From Bacteroidaceae bacterium (GTDB lineage: Bacteria; Bacteroidota; Bacteroidia; Bacteroidales; Bacteroidaceae), in the NCBI GenBank assembly GCA_017651505.1, contig JAGCCV010000021.1, forward strand, positions 1-32,986: a stretch of DNA of 32,986 nt. The letters are read 5' to 3'. Each line of letters opens with the position of its first letter. Within the stretch, counting starts at the first letter, position 1. Of this stretch, positions 17,591-26,463 are shown piece after piece. The notes below the pieces were generated by a model. The model was not told where the DNA came from and did not search any database. It worked only from the letters and a program-made list of their open reading frames with translations. The translations under genes and the position numbers were made by a program.

Positions 17591-17624
17591 AATAAAGCCG
17601 GCTCCTTGTGGGACCGGCTTTATT
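17591..17624 (+). terminator. Bidirectional Rho-independent terminator between the FKBP-like gene and lpxA
   Basis: Perfect 11-bp stem AATAAAGCCGG (17591-17601) / CCGGCTTTATT (17614-17624), with an inner TCC/GGA extension after a 1-base bulge and a 5-base loop. A/T-rich arms give U-rich tails on both strands, suiting the convergent genes on each side. Confidence 0.85.
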
Positions 17625-17650
17625 TATTATCTCAACTAAAATAAGTATGA

Positions 17651-18421
17651 TTATACAATCAGTTTTGAATTGGTAATGAACTGGATGATGTTTTCCACCT
17701 CTGGGCTGCTCTCAATCTCACTCTTGATACGGATGGCCGCATCTTGAGTACTGATGTTGGCATGATAGAGGATGAGGTAGGCGTTCATGATGTGACGCAT
17801 GGTACGGTCGTCAAACTTCATAAAGGTATTCTTCTCCATAATGACAGAGTTTACGCCATGATATGCAGCAGGATTTCCTTTTACTACGATGTAAGGAGGC
17901 ACATCCTTGCGCAGACGGGTACCTGAAAGGATCAGCGTCCAGTTTCCAATGTGTACACCCTCATAGATAATGACGGCGTTGCTTAATACGTTGTAGCTTT
18001 CAATAACTACATCGCCGCCAATAATGGTCTTTAAGCCCACCATTACATAGTCTTTCAGTACGGCGTCATGACAGATATGAACACCATCCATCAAGTGACA
18101 GTTGTTGCCGATGCAGGTGGCATGCCCCTCTTTGGTACCGCGGGCAATCACCACGTTCTCGCGTATGTCATTGTCATCACCAATAATCAGTTCTGTCTTG
18201 TCGCCCTTGTACTTCAGATCCTGAGGTTCTGAGGCTAACACAGCACCTTGGTGCACCTTGTTGCGGTTACCCATACGGGTACCATCCAGTATCGTTGCAT
18301 GAGCGTAGATGTAGCAATCGTCGCCAATAACTACATCGTCAGCGATATATGCGAAAGGCTCAACGGTTACGTTTTTGCCTAATTTCGCTCCTTTTCCGAT
18401 ATATGCTAATTCACTAATCAT
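17651..18421 (-). CDS. lpxA: LpxA-type acyl-ACP--UDP-GlcNAc O-acyltransferase
   Basis: Left-handed beta-helix acyltransferase of 256 residues, the LpxA family that starts lipid A synthesis by acylating UDP-GlcNAc. Hexapeptide repeats fill residues 1-190. LASEPQDLKYKGD (62-74), NDIRENVVIARGT (84-96), VHICHD with His118 at the catalytic-His position, and DVPPYIVVKGNPAAYHGVN are typical, followed by the helical C-terminal domain. It resembles the stand-alone LpxA seen as a second copy in Bacteroidales, so it may be a paralogue rather than the only LpxA. It starts 17 bases after the efflux outer-membrane factor gene and is probably the last gene of that operon. Confidence 0.8.
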   Translation of the reverse strand: MISELAYIGKGAKLGKNVTVEPFAYIADDVVIGDDCYIYAHATILDGTRMGNRNKVHQGAVLASEPQDLKYKGDKTELIIGDDNDIRENVVIARGTKEGHATCIGNNCHLMDGVHICHDAVLKDYVMVGLKTIIGGDVVIESYNVLSNAVIIYEGVHIGNWTLILSGTRLRKDVPPYIVVKGNPAAYHGVNSVIMEKNTFMKFDDRTMRHIMNAYLILYHANISTQDAAIRIKSEIESSPEVENIIQFITNSKLIV

Positions 18422-18438
18422 GATATTGATATTTAAGG

Positions 18439-19821
18439 TTATTCTTTTCCTCCACCCAATGCCGCATAGAGGTTGATGACAGCCTGCATACGTTCGTAAG
18501 TATCAGACACCTCATTCAACTGGGCACTGAGGTATGACTGCTGTGCGCTCAGTACCTCTAAATAAGAAGAGTTGCCCAACTGGAATAGTTCTGCAGTATC
18601 GTCAGAAGCCTTCTTGGCTGAGGCTACCTGCACCTTGCGCGATTCTGATTTCTCTGTGTTCATCTGGTATTGATAAAGCGCATTGCTCACTTCGTTGCCA
18701 GCCTTTAACAAAGCAGTCTGGAAAGTAAGCTTGGCTTTCTCTTCATTAGCCTTGGCAGCCTTTAGGCCGGCAATCAGTCTGCCTCTTGCAAACAGTGGCT
18801 GGGTGATGCCCGCCATGAGGGTGGTCATGAATTTTCCAGGATTGACAACCTGTCCCAGGTTGTTGGTCCAAGCCTCTTGACCAGTAATTGTGAGCTGAGG
18901 GAAGAAAGCGGCACGTGCACTGTTGGTGTCATAATAGCAAGCAGCTAACGACATCTCAGCGGCCTTGACATCAGGACGGTTGGCAAGCAGCTGTACAGGA
19001 ACACCGGTCAGGAAGTCGGTCGGCAACTGTTGCTCGTCAAACTTGTTGCGGGGAATCTGCTGACCAGGTACGTTCAGTATCAGGCATAGAGAGTTCTCTA
19101 TCTCACGGATGCTCTGCTTGATACCCGAGAGCGAAGCCACTACCTGTGCATATCCTGTACGGCTCTGCTCTACGGCAGCACTATTGGTCATACCTGCATC
19201 CTTCATTGCTTCCATAGTTTCCACTGTGCGTTGCATCAAACCGGCTGTCTCTTCGGAAATCTCGTACTGGCGGTCCATCATCAGCAGGGAATAATAGAGA
19301 TTGGCAACTGCTGAGATGATGTTGGTCTGCACGGCCTGCTGGTAATACTGAGCCTGCTGGTAGGTAACCTTTGCCTTGCGGTGAGGGTTCAACAACTGAC
19401 CGAACAGGTCAACCTGCCAGGAAGCTGCCACTGGTACTGAGTAAGTCCATACGTTAGTGCCCATGGCATGGTTAAAAGTACCTTGAGGTGAAAGCGATAA
19501 GCTGGGCAGGTATGACAAGCGGGCAGATGTCAGCGATGCCTGAGCCTGCTCAATGGTCAGCTCAGCGCTTCGCATATCCGCATTGTTCTCTAAGGCCTGC
19601 TCAATGAGAGCCTGAAGCTGAGTATCGGTGAACACTTCGCGCCAAGGCAGGTCGCCAAATGTCTCACCTGCTACGGCATTCAGTGTGTCTGTGTCCGACA
19701 TGGGGTCACGATACAAGCCCTCTGTCACCAGGTCTTCTGGTCTTTCGTAAGATTTGTAGATACGGCAGCTGCTCATCATAACTGCCACACCTACCATATA
19801 TATTATAATACTCTTCTTCAT
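18439..19821 (-). CDS. RND efflux outer-membrane factor (OprM/NodT family lipoprotein)
   Basis: 460-residue TolC-fold outer-membrane channel of a tripartite efflux pump. Lipobox MSSC (Cys19) follows a signal peptide. Two OEP-type repeats with long alpha-helical hairpins are visible: ALIEQALENNADMRSAELTIEQAQA near the start, then LLANRPDVKAAEMSLAAC (280-297), the conserved NRPDV...AE signature of NodT-family factors. The C-terminal half ends QQSYLSAQLNEV. It lies 9 bases downstream of the pump gene. Confidence 0.93.
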   Translation of the reverse strand: MKKSIIIYMVGVAVMMSSCRIYKSYERPEDLVTEGLYRDPMSDTDTLNAVAGETFGDLPWREVFTDTQLQALIEQALENNADMRSAELTIEQAQASLTSARLSYLPSLSLSPQGTFNHAMGTNVWTYSVPVAASWQVDLFGQLLNPHRKAKVTYQQAQYYQQAVQTNIISAVANLYYSLLMMDRQYEISEETAGLMQRTVETMEAMKDAGMTNSAAVEQSRTGYAQVVASLSGIKQSIREIENSLCLILNVPGQQIPRNKFDEQQLPTDFLTGVPVQLLANRPDVKAAEMSLAACYYDTNSARAAFFPQLTITGQEAWTNNLGQVVNPGKFMTTLMAGITQPLFARGRLIAGLKAAKANEEKAKLTFQTALLKAGNEVSNALYQYQMNTEKSESRKVQVASAKKASDDTAELFQLGNSSYLEVLSAQQSYLSAQLNEVSDTYERMQAVINLYAALGGGKE

Positions 19822-19830
19822 AGATAGTTT

Positions 19831-22800
19831 TTATTTAGTATATTGTGCAATTTCAGGAGTAGCGTCTGAATTGTCGATATCCGACCATTCAATAGGCTTC
19901 ACTTTCTCCTGCAAGTGCTGGAATACCACGAACAGCATCGGTACGAAGAAAATCTGTAGAATCATACCGATTAACATACCGCCTACAGCTGCGGCACCCA
20001 AAGTACGGTTGCCATGAGCACCTACACCGAAGGCAAACATCAGCGGCAACAGACCTACGATCATGGCCAAAGAGGTCATCAAAATAGGACGCAGACGGGC
20101 TGCTGCACCTAATACGGCAGCCTTAGATAAGCTCATGCCTTGCTTTCTGCGATCGAGGGCAAACTCCACAATCAGAATGGCGTTCTTTGCCAACAGACCC
20201 ATCAGCATGATCAATGCAATCTGCATGTAGATATCGTTCGACATTGAGCCCATGATCATCTGCAAGATTGAGAACGAACCGATGGCGCTCATGATGTTCA
20301 CGAAGATGAAGCTGCCCATCAGACCGAAAGGTACTGACAACAATACCGCAAGCGGCAGGATGTAGCTTTCGTATTGTGCACTCAGCAGCAGATACACGAA
20401 TACAAAGCAGAGCAGGAAGATGATGGCAGTAGTACTGCCGCTGGTCTCTGCTTCCTCACGTGCCAGACCGCCCAGTTCATAGCCAAAGCCTGAAGGCAGG
20501 GTCTGAGCCACCTCGTCAATGGCCTGTAATGCCTGACCAGATGTATAGCCGGCAGCAGGAGAAACCATGACAGTCATAGCTGTGTACATGTTGAAACGGT
20601 TGATCACATCAGGGCCATATACCTTCTTCATACTGAAGAACTGTGTAATAGGAGCCATTTCTCCCTTGCTGTTCTTGATCTTGATGTTTTTCAGTGTCTC
20701 AATGTCCTTGGTTGCCTCAGGGTCAGCCTGTACCATTACACGGTACATACGTCCGAAGCGGTTGAAGTTGGATGCATACATACCACCATAGTAGCCTTGC
20801 ATGGCAGCGAGGATGGTAGAAGGACTTACTCCTGCACGCTTACAAGCGGCAGCATCGATGTCCATCTCATACTGGGGGAAATCAGGACTGAATGAAGTAC
20901 GTGCAGAATTGATCTCTGGACGAGCCTCCAAAGCAGCATCGTAATCGTTTACTACCTGGAAGAAGTTCTCCAGTGAACCACCCGTCTTGTCCTGCATAAA
21001 CAGCTGGATGTCGCTTGACATTGAGTAACCCTGGATCATAGGCGGCTGGAAGAAAAGTACCTGAGCCTCAGGAATGATCTTCTGTGCACGCATATATAAG
21101 GTGATGAATACCAGCTGTGAGTTTTGCATCAAGCCACGCTCCTCAAAGTTTTTCAACTTGATGATGAACGAGCCGTATGAAGGACCGCTACCGCCCGTGA
21201 AACTGAAGCCGGAAATCATGGTACGACTCTGAACGGCTGGTTCTGCTGCGATGAGGCTGTCAACGCGGAGCATGATCTCAATAGCACGTTCCTGCGAGGT
21301 ACCAGCTGGTAGGGTTACAGTTCCCATCAGTGTACCGGTATCTTCGTTAGGCACCATACCCGTGGGGGTGGTCTGCATCAGCAGTACCAATGCGATGATA
21401 GATGCTGCCACGATACCCCAGGAAAGTTTCTTGTGCTCAATAAAGTAAGCTACATGCTTCTTGTATTTTTCCAGTGTCTTGTCATACCAGCGGTTGAAGC
21501 CACGGTGGAACTTCTCGACACGGCTCACTTTCTCCTCTTCGCCTTCCTCATTCTTCTTGTGAGGTTTCAGGAAGATGGCACAAAGCGCAGGACTCAATGT
21601 CAGTGCATTGATAGCCGAGAAACCGATGGCGATGGCCATGGTCATACCAAACTGCTGGTAGAATGCGCCTGCTGTACCGCTCATGAAGCTCACAGGGATA
21701 AACACAGACATCATGACCAGGGTGATGGAAACAATGGCACCGGCCAATTCGCGCATGGCATCAATACTTGCCTGCTTGGCAGAGGTATAACCTTGGTCAA
21801 GCTTGGCATGGACACCTTCCACCACCACAATCGCATCATCGACCACGATGGCAATGGCAAGTACCAGTGCCGAGAGTGTCAGCAGGTTCAGGCTGAAGCC
21901 TATGACGTATAGTAGGAAGAAAGTACCAATCAGTGCCACGGGGATGGCGATGGCAGGAATCAGCGTAGAACGGAAGTCCTGCAAGAAGATATACACCACG
22001 ATGAACACCAGGATGAACGCCTCAATCAAGGTCTTGATTACCTCGTAGATGGAAGCGAACAAGAATTCGTTCACACTTTGGGCAACATTAATTTTCAAAC
22101 CTGCAGGCAACCGGCCATCAAAGCTGTTCAGGGTCTCTTCAATTGCCTGTACGGCCTCTGTAGCGTTAGAACCGGGTAGCTGCATGGCTATGGCAGTCAC
22201 GGCCTTGTGTCCGTTCACGCGGTTGAAGAATGAGTAAGACATACGTCCCAACTCCACACGCGCCACGTCTTTCATGCGCAGCAGGCTACCGTCATCCAGT
22301 GATTTGAGAACGATGTCCTCAAATTCCTCAGGCGTCTGCAAACGGCCCTTGTAGCGAATGGTGTATTGGTAGGTCTGGTTGCCTTGTACACCAAACTGAC
22401 CAGGGGCAGCTTCAACGTTTTGTTCTGACAATGCGTTGGTGATGTCTGATGGCATCAGGCCATACTGTGACATGATTTCGGGCTTCAGCCATATACGCAT
22501 AGAGTAGTCCACACCCATCACCTGGGTATCGCCCACACCTTTGATACGCTGAATCTCCGGTAAGATGTTGATAGAAGCGTAGTTCTCAATAAATTCTGTT
22601 GTATGGGTGTCGCTCTCGTCAAAGAGTGAGAAAATCAACAGGAATGATGTTTGACGCTTCATGGTCATGATACCCACTCGTGTTACCTCGGCAGGCATCA
22701 GACCTTGTGCCATTGACACGCGGTTCTGCACGTGAATAGCAGCCATGTCAGGGTCGGTTCCCTGCTTGAAGGTAATGGTAATCTGCGCCGTACCGCTATT

Positions 22801-23052
22801 GGAAGCGGATGAACTCATGTACATCATGTTCTCCACACCGTTGATCTGGTTTTCCAGCGGAGCCACCACTGAGTTCAACACCGTCTGGGCATTTGCACCA
22901 GGGTAGGTGGTATATACCATGATGGTAGGAGGCGCGATATTAGGATACTGGGTAATTGGCAGCTGAGTCAGTCCAATGAAACCCAATATCACTATTAGGA
23001 TGGAGATAACCGTACTGAGTACCGGCCTATTTATAAATCTATCTAAATTCAT
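19831..23052 (-). CDS. RND-family multidrug efflux permease (AcrB/HAE1 type)
   Basis: 1073-residue inner-membrane proton antiporter. It starts MNLDRFINRPVLSTVISI (first transmembrane helix). The proton-relay pair Asp405-Asp406 sits in IVVDDAIVVVEG, and the partner Lys is in GLLAKNAILIVEFA near residue 955. LPITQYPNIAPP and YPGANAQTV are HAE1 hallmarks. Twelve membrane segments and two large periplasmic loops are as expected, making it AcrB-like rather than a metal (CusA) pump. Substrates cannot be told from sequence. Middle gene of the three-part efflux operon. Confidence 0.95.
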   Translation of the reverse strand: MNLDRFINRPVLSTVISILIVILGFIGLTQLPITQYPNIAPPTIMVYTTYPGANAQTVLNSVVAPLENQINGVENMMYMSSSASNSGTAQITITFKQGTDPDMAAIHVQNRVSMAQGLMPAEVTRVGIMTMKRQTSFLLIFSLFDESDTHTTEFIENYASINILPEIQRIKGVGDTQVMGVDYSMRIWLKPEIMSQYGLMPSDITNALSEQNVEAAPGQFGVQGNQTYQYTIRYKGRLQTPEEFEDIVLKSLDDGSLLRMKDVARVELGRMSYSFFNRVNGHKAVTAIAMQLPGSNATEAVQAIEETLNSFDGRLPAGLKINVAQSVNEFLFASIYEVIKTLIEAFILVFIVVYIFLQDFRSTLIPAIAIPVALIGTFFLLYVIGFSLNLLTLSALVLAIAIVVDDAIVVVEGVHAKLDQGYTSAKQASIDAMRELAGAIVSITLVMMSVFIPVSFMSGTAGAFYQQFGMTMAIAIGFSAINALTLSPALCAIFLKPHKKNEEGEEEKVSRVEKFHRGFNRWYDKTLEKYKKHVAYFIEHKKLSWGIVAASIIALVLLMQTTPTGMVPNEDTGTLMGTVTLPAGTSQERAIEIMLRVDSLIAAEPAVQSRTMISGFSFTGGSGPSYGSFIIKLKNFEERGLMQNSQLVFITLYMRAQKIIPEAQVLFFQPPMIQGYSMSSDIQLFMQDKTGGSLENFFQVVNDYDAALEARPEINSARTSFSPDFPQYEMDIDAAACKRAGVSPSTILAAMQGYYGGMYASNFNRFGRMYRVMVQADPEATKDIETLKNIKIKNSKGEMAPITQFFSMKKVYGPDVINRFNMYTAMTVMVSPAAGYTSGQALQAIDEVAQTLPSGFGYELGGLAREEAETSGSTTAIIFLLCFVFVYLLLSAQYESYILPLAVLLSVPFGLMGSFIFVNIMSAIGSFSILQMIMGSMSNDIYMQIALIMLMGLLAKNAILIVEFALDRRKQGMSLSKAAVLGAAARLRPILMTSLAMIVGLLPLMFAFGVGAHGNRTLGAAAVGGMLIGMILQIFFVPMLFVVFQHLQEKVKPIEWSDIDNSDATPEIAQYTK

Positions 23053-23089
23053 CTATGTCTCAATTAATTTAGTGAATGTTTAATGTTCA

Positions 23090-23111
23090 ATTGTCAATGG
23101 CTATTGTCAAT
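23090..23111. repeat. Short direct repeat ATTGTCAAT x2 in the adaptor-pump gap
   Basis: ATTGTCAAT at 23090-23098 and again at 23103-23111, within a sequence also containing two CAATTG. It lies in the 61-base gap between the adaptor and pump genes. Similar in style to the AATTCTC repeat in parE; possibly a simple-sequence element common in this lineage. Confidence 0.5.
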
Positions 23112-23113
23112 TG

Positions 23114-24295
23114 TTATTGCATTGCACTCTGCAAGTTACCTTCCTTCTGGTCCTTCAGGTTCTGCTGGTAGATTTCCTCTTTCTCTGACGAGGTGATAGG
23201 ATCAATCGTCGCACCGTCGCGCAAGGTCTGGATGCCTTCAATAGCAATCTTGTCACCAGCTTTCACACCGCTTAATACAACGAAATTCTTGCCGTCGGCA
23301 ACGGGATGGACGGTAATCTCGGTAGTCTTAACAGTATTGTCAGACTGCAGCAGGTAAACGAAACGCTTGTCCTGTACCTCGAATGTAGCGCTCTGTGGCA
23401 CCAGGATAATGTTCTCCAGGTCGTTGGGGAACACTACATTTACAGTAGAACCACGGCGCAGCACCTTCTTGGGGTTAGGGAACAGGGCACGTAGATTTAC
23501 AGAACCGGTGGTAACATCAATGTCACCGCTGATGGTCTCAACATGGCCTCTTTCGGCATACATGGAACCATCGATCAACTGGAGACGTACTTCAGGGAAT
23601 CCCTTGAGGATGTCTTCGGCGCCGTTGCTCTCGGTCATCTGCAGCAGCTCACGCTCTGTCATGCTGAAGTAGGCATACATGTTGCTCAGGTCGCTTACGG
23701 TAGTCAGTGGTTGTGCTGATGAAGGACTTACCAGACTACCCAAACGGTAAGGAATCTGGCCTACTACACCGTCAGTAGGACTTGTAACAGTGGTATATTG
23801 TAAGTTTTTCTGTGCGTTCATCAAAGAAGCCTCAGCCTGTGCCAAACCGGCTTTTGCACTTGCCAGTTGGTTTTCCTGCATCTGCAGGTCGTAGTCGCTA
23901 GTGATATTTTTCTCGTTTAGTCGTCTGCGGTTGTCAACAGTAAGCTGTTGGGTTGCCACTGTAGCCTTGGCACTCTCAACTGCTGCCTTAGCTTGGTTCA
24001 CAGCTGCTTGATACTGAGTCTGATCAATGGTGAACAGCACTTGTCCGCGTCTTACAAAAGAACCTTCATCTACATGCAGATGAGTAATAAATCCGCTTAC
24101 CATTGGACGGATGTCAACATCTTGCTTACCTCTGATGGTAGCAGGATAAGAGTTTGTCAAGTGAGAGGATGTTGTGTTCAGTGTCATCACAGTAATCTTA
24201 GGCGCATTGCCACCTGCTTGTGAACTGCCTCCACCTCCGCAACTGCTCAGCAAAGCTATACAGCTGGCAGCTAATAAAATCAAATTACTCTTCAT
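23114..24295 (-). CDS. RND efflux periplasmic adaptor (AcrA/membrane fusion protein)
   Basis: 393-residue lipoprotein that bridges pump and outer-membrane channel. Signal peptide with lipobox LSSC (Cys19) and Gly/Ser linker. The lipoyl half-motifs flank a helical hairpin: GFITHLHVDEGSFVRRGQVLF before it, NLQYTTVTSPTDGVVGQIPYRLG after it. Beta-barrel and membrane-proximal domains follow (FPNPKKVLRRGSTVNV, VLSGVKAGDKIAIEG). First gene of the efflux operon. The leader upstream holds a -7 element and a hairpin-forming inverted repeat. Confidence 0.94.
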   Translation of the reverse strand: MKSNLILLAASCIALLSSCGGGGSSQAGGNAPKITVMTLNTTSSHLTNSYPATIRGKQDVDIRPMVSGFITHLHVDEGSFVRRGQVLFTIDQTQYQAAVNQAKAAVESAKATVATQQLTVDNRRRLNEKNITSDYDLQMQENQLASAKAGLAQAEASLMNAQKNLQYTTVTSPTDGVVGQIPYRLGSLVSPSSAQPLTTVSDLSNMYAYFSMTERELLQMTESNGAEDILKGFPEVRLQLIDGSMYAERGHVETISGDIDVTTGSVNLRALFPNPKKVLRRGSTVNVVFPNDLENIILVPQSATFEVQDKRFVYLLQSDNTVKTTEITVHPVADGKNFVVLSGVKAGDKIAIEGIQTLRDGATIDPITSSEKEEIYQQNLKDQKEGNLQSAMQ

Positions 24296-24344
24296 AAACT
24301 AATGATAACGTATTGTTTAGTTATTATAATATCCAATTTCTAAC

Positions 24345-24362
24345 GGAACTATTTTCAGTTCC
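24345..24362. repeat. Inverted repeat GGAACT-N6-AGTTCC in the efflux operon leader
   Basis: Perfect 6-bp arms at 24345-24350 and 24357-24362, between the efflux promoter -7 box and the adaptor start codon. Could be an operator or an mRNA hairpin. TTCCACCT occurs at 24359-24366 and again at 24439-24446. Confidence 0.5.
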
Positions 24363-24382
24363 ACCTCATATTAATGAAGATG

Positions 24383-24390
24383 CAAAGTTA
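24383..24390 (-). promoter_or_regulatory. -7 element TAACTTTG for the efflux operon
   Basis: Minus strand TAACTTTG, a perfect TANNTTTG, 88 bases before the adaptor start. No TTTG at the usual spacing upstream. Implies a leader of about 80 bases. Confidence 0.4.
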
Positions 24391-24495
24391 CTTATTTTAT
24401 TGTTCATGGCAATGACTTTAATCTTATTTTACTTATTTTTCCACCTTTTAGAGTATTTTTTGCTCCAGATGGAACAATAATTCAGTAAGAACCTT

Positions 24496-24503
24496 TATTT
24501 TTG
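24496..24503 (+). promoter_or_regulatory. -7 element TATTTTTG at the start of the Ig-like lipoprotein gene
   Basis: TATTTTTG matches TANNTTTG and ends only 4 bases before ATG 24508. If functional, the transcript would begin at or just after that ATG. No TTTG at the -33 spacing. Confidence 0.35.
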
Positions 24504-24507
24504 CACC

Positions 24508-26463
24508 ATGTTATATTTCAATTGTAAATATGCAACCCGTTTGTTGAGACGTGGCGCACTACCATTGACGGCAGTGGCAGTGTTTCTTTATTCATGTGCT
24601 AGTGTGGGTACACTGGGAGGGGGCGACTATGATGAGGCACCTCCAAAGTTTCTCAAAGGCAAACCCATGCCCAATGAGCTGAACGCATCGCAAAAGCGTA
24701 TCACCATTGAATTTGATGAATACATCAAGTTAGATAAGCCGCAAGAGAAGATTGTCATCTCACCTCCTCAGGTACAACAGCCGAATGTGCGCGCCAGTGG
24801 CAAGAAAGTCTTGATCGACTTACAAGATACCCTTATTCCCAATACCACATACACCATCGATTTTGGTGATGCTGTACAAGATAACAATGAAGGCAATCCA
24901 TTGGAGAATTTCGTTTACACGTTCTCTACTGGAGAACGTCTCGATACGATGGAGGTGTCTGGTACTATACTGAATGCTATGAATCTGGAACCTATCAAGG
25001 GCATGATGGTAGGTTTGCATGCCGATATGGCAGACTCTGCTTTCACTTCCAAACCTTTCGACCGTGTAGGACGCACCGATAGTCGAGGACGGTTTACCAT
25101 CAAGGGAGTGGCTCCTGGCGAATACCATATTTTTGGTTTGCAGGAAAACGACCAGAATTACTATTATTCCCAGCCTACTGAGATGGTGGCGTTTGATGAC
25201 TCATTGGTAATACCTTCCTTCGACTTGCGCATGCGTCAGGATACCACATGGATTGACTCATTGGTCATCGATACCATCGTTGAGCGTCAGTACACGCATT
25301 ACCTGCCCGATCAGCTGATACTAAAGGCGTTTGTCAACAACAAGAAAGACCAGCGCTTGGCCAAGTCTGAGCGCACCACCAAGAAAGATTTTACCTTATT
25401 TTTCACAGCCCCTGCCGATACATTTCCCACTATACGAGGTATAAACTTCGATGAAAAAGATGCTTTTGTAATCGAACAACTCACCGATCGTATAGATACC
25501 CTCAAGTATTGGATTAAGGATTCGCTTATTTTTCAGCTCGATACTCTCCAGATGGAGGTCTCTTATCTTTATACCGATTCTTTGAAAGAGTTAGTGCCTC
25601 GTACAGATACCTTACGTTTAACTTCAAGAGAGAAACCAAAGAGCGAGCGAGAGTTGCAGAAAGAAAAAGAAGAAAAGGAAAAAGAGGAGAAGCGCCGTCG
25701 TGAACGAGGTGATACGCTCAATGTTGAGCCCAAGATTGAATTCTTGTCCGTAGATATCTATGCGCCATCGAGTATTGATATATATGACTACCTTACCCTC
25801 ACCTTCCCTGAACCTGTGGCAAACCTTGATTCCGCAGCTTTCCATCTTTTGCATAAGGTTGACACCTTGTGGCACGATGTTCCTTTTGAGCTTCAACCTG
25901 ATACCCTCAACATCCGGGTCTTTAATGTTTATGCAGACTGGAAGGCTGGGGATAGTTATTCGCTTCAGGTGGACAGTGCTGCAGTATTTGGTATCTACGG
26001 GCGTTTTATTGATAAACAGAAGAAGGACTTCAATGTGAAGACTCTTGATAGTTATGGTCAAGTGTTCTTTAATATAAGTGGAGCAAAAGAGGGTGATTTT
26101 GTTGAGCTGTTAGATACAAAAGATGCGGTAGTACGTACCGAGAGTGTGGTGAATGGAAGGGCTGATTTCTACTACCTTAATCCTGGTAAATATGCTGCTC
26201 GTTTAATAAGGGATGTTAACCGCAACGAGAAATGGGATACTGGCGACTATGCACAGCACCTGCAACCCGAGGAGGTGTTCTACTATCCGCAGATGATAGA
26301 GTTCAAGGCCAACTTTGACGTGTTACAGGATTGGGACCTTAATGCCAAGTCACCCGACCTCCAGAAGCCTGAAGAGATAAAGAAACAGAAACCAGAACAG
26401 CAGCAGCGGAACAATAATCGTAACAGGAACAATAGCAACAACCGAAATGGTAGTAGAAGATGA
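24508..26463 (+). CDS. Ig-like domain (Big_5 type) lipoprotein
   Basis: 651-residue lipid-anchored envelope protein. Lipobox FLYSC (Cys30) follows LLRRGALPLTAVAV. Residues about 43-145 form an SbsA/Big_5-like Ig domain (APPKFLKGKPMPNELNA, ITIEFDEYIKL, ending FVYTFSTGE). Next is a carboxypeptidase-regulatory-like domain (VSGTILNAMNLEPIKGMMVGL, then GRFTIKGVAPGEYHIFGL). The later region has a charged Lys/Glu/Arg stretch near 380-400 and a C-terminal Asn/Arg/Gln-rich low-complexity tail. Function unknown; this architecture is common in Bacteroidales. ATG 24508 may be too close to the -7 box; the TTG codons at residues 12-13 are alternatives. It overlaps the DUF3108 gene by 4 bases. Confidence 0.85.
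   Translation: MLYFNCKYATRLLRRGALPLTAVAVFLYSCASVGTLGGGDYDEAPPKFLKGKPMPNELNASQKRITIEFDEYIKLDKPQEKIVISPPQVQQPNVRASGKKVLIDLQDTLIPNTTYTIDFGDAVQDNNEGNPLENFVYTFSTGERLDTMEVSGTILNAMNLEPIKGMMVGLHADMADSAFTSKPFDRVGRTDSRGRFTIKGVAPGEYHIFGLQENDQNYYYSQPTEMVAFDDSLVIPSFDLRMRQDTTWIDSLVIDTIVERQYTHYLPDQLILKAFVNNKKDQRLAKSERTTKKDFTLFFTAPADTFPTIRGINFDEKDAFVIEQLTDRIDTLKYWIKDSLIFQLDTLQMEVSYLYTDSLKELVPRTDTLRLTSREKPKSERELQKEKEEKEKEEKRRRERGDTLNVEPKIEFLSVDIYAPSSIDIYDYLTLTFPEPVANLDSAAFHLLHKVDTLWHDVPFELQPDTLNIRVFNVYADWKAGDSYSLQVDSAAVFGIYGRFIDKQKKDFNVKTLDSYGQVFFNISGAKEGDFVELLDTKDAVVRTESVVNGRADFYYLNPGKYAARLIRDVNRNEKWDTGDYAQHLQPEEVFYYPQMIEFKANFDVLQDWDLNAKSPDLQKPEEIKKQKPEQQQRNNNRNRNNSNNRNGSRR

Noticed and set aside
25624-26061. 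Minus-strand open frame opposite the Ig-like lipoprotein with a leucine/phenylalanine-rich run
   Set aside because: The hydrophobic run is the complement of the Lys/Glu-rich stretch of the real gene.
25650-26463. Lys/Glu-rich stretch and Asn/Arg-rich tail of the Ig-like lipoprotein as a sign of a phase-variable or mobile element
   Set aside because: These are ordinary low-complexity protein segments without tandem nucleotide repeats or element ends.
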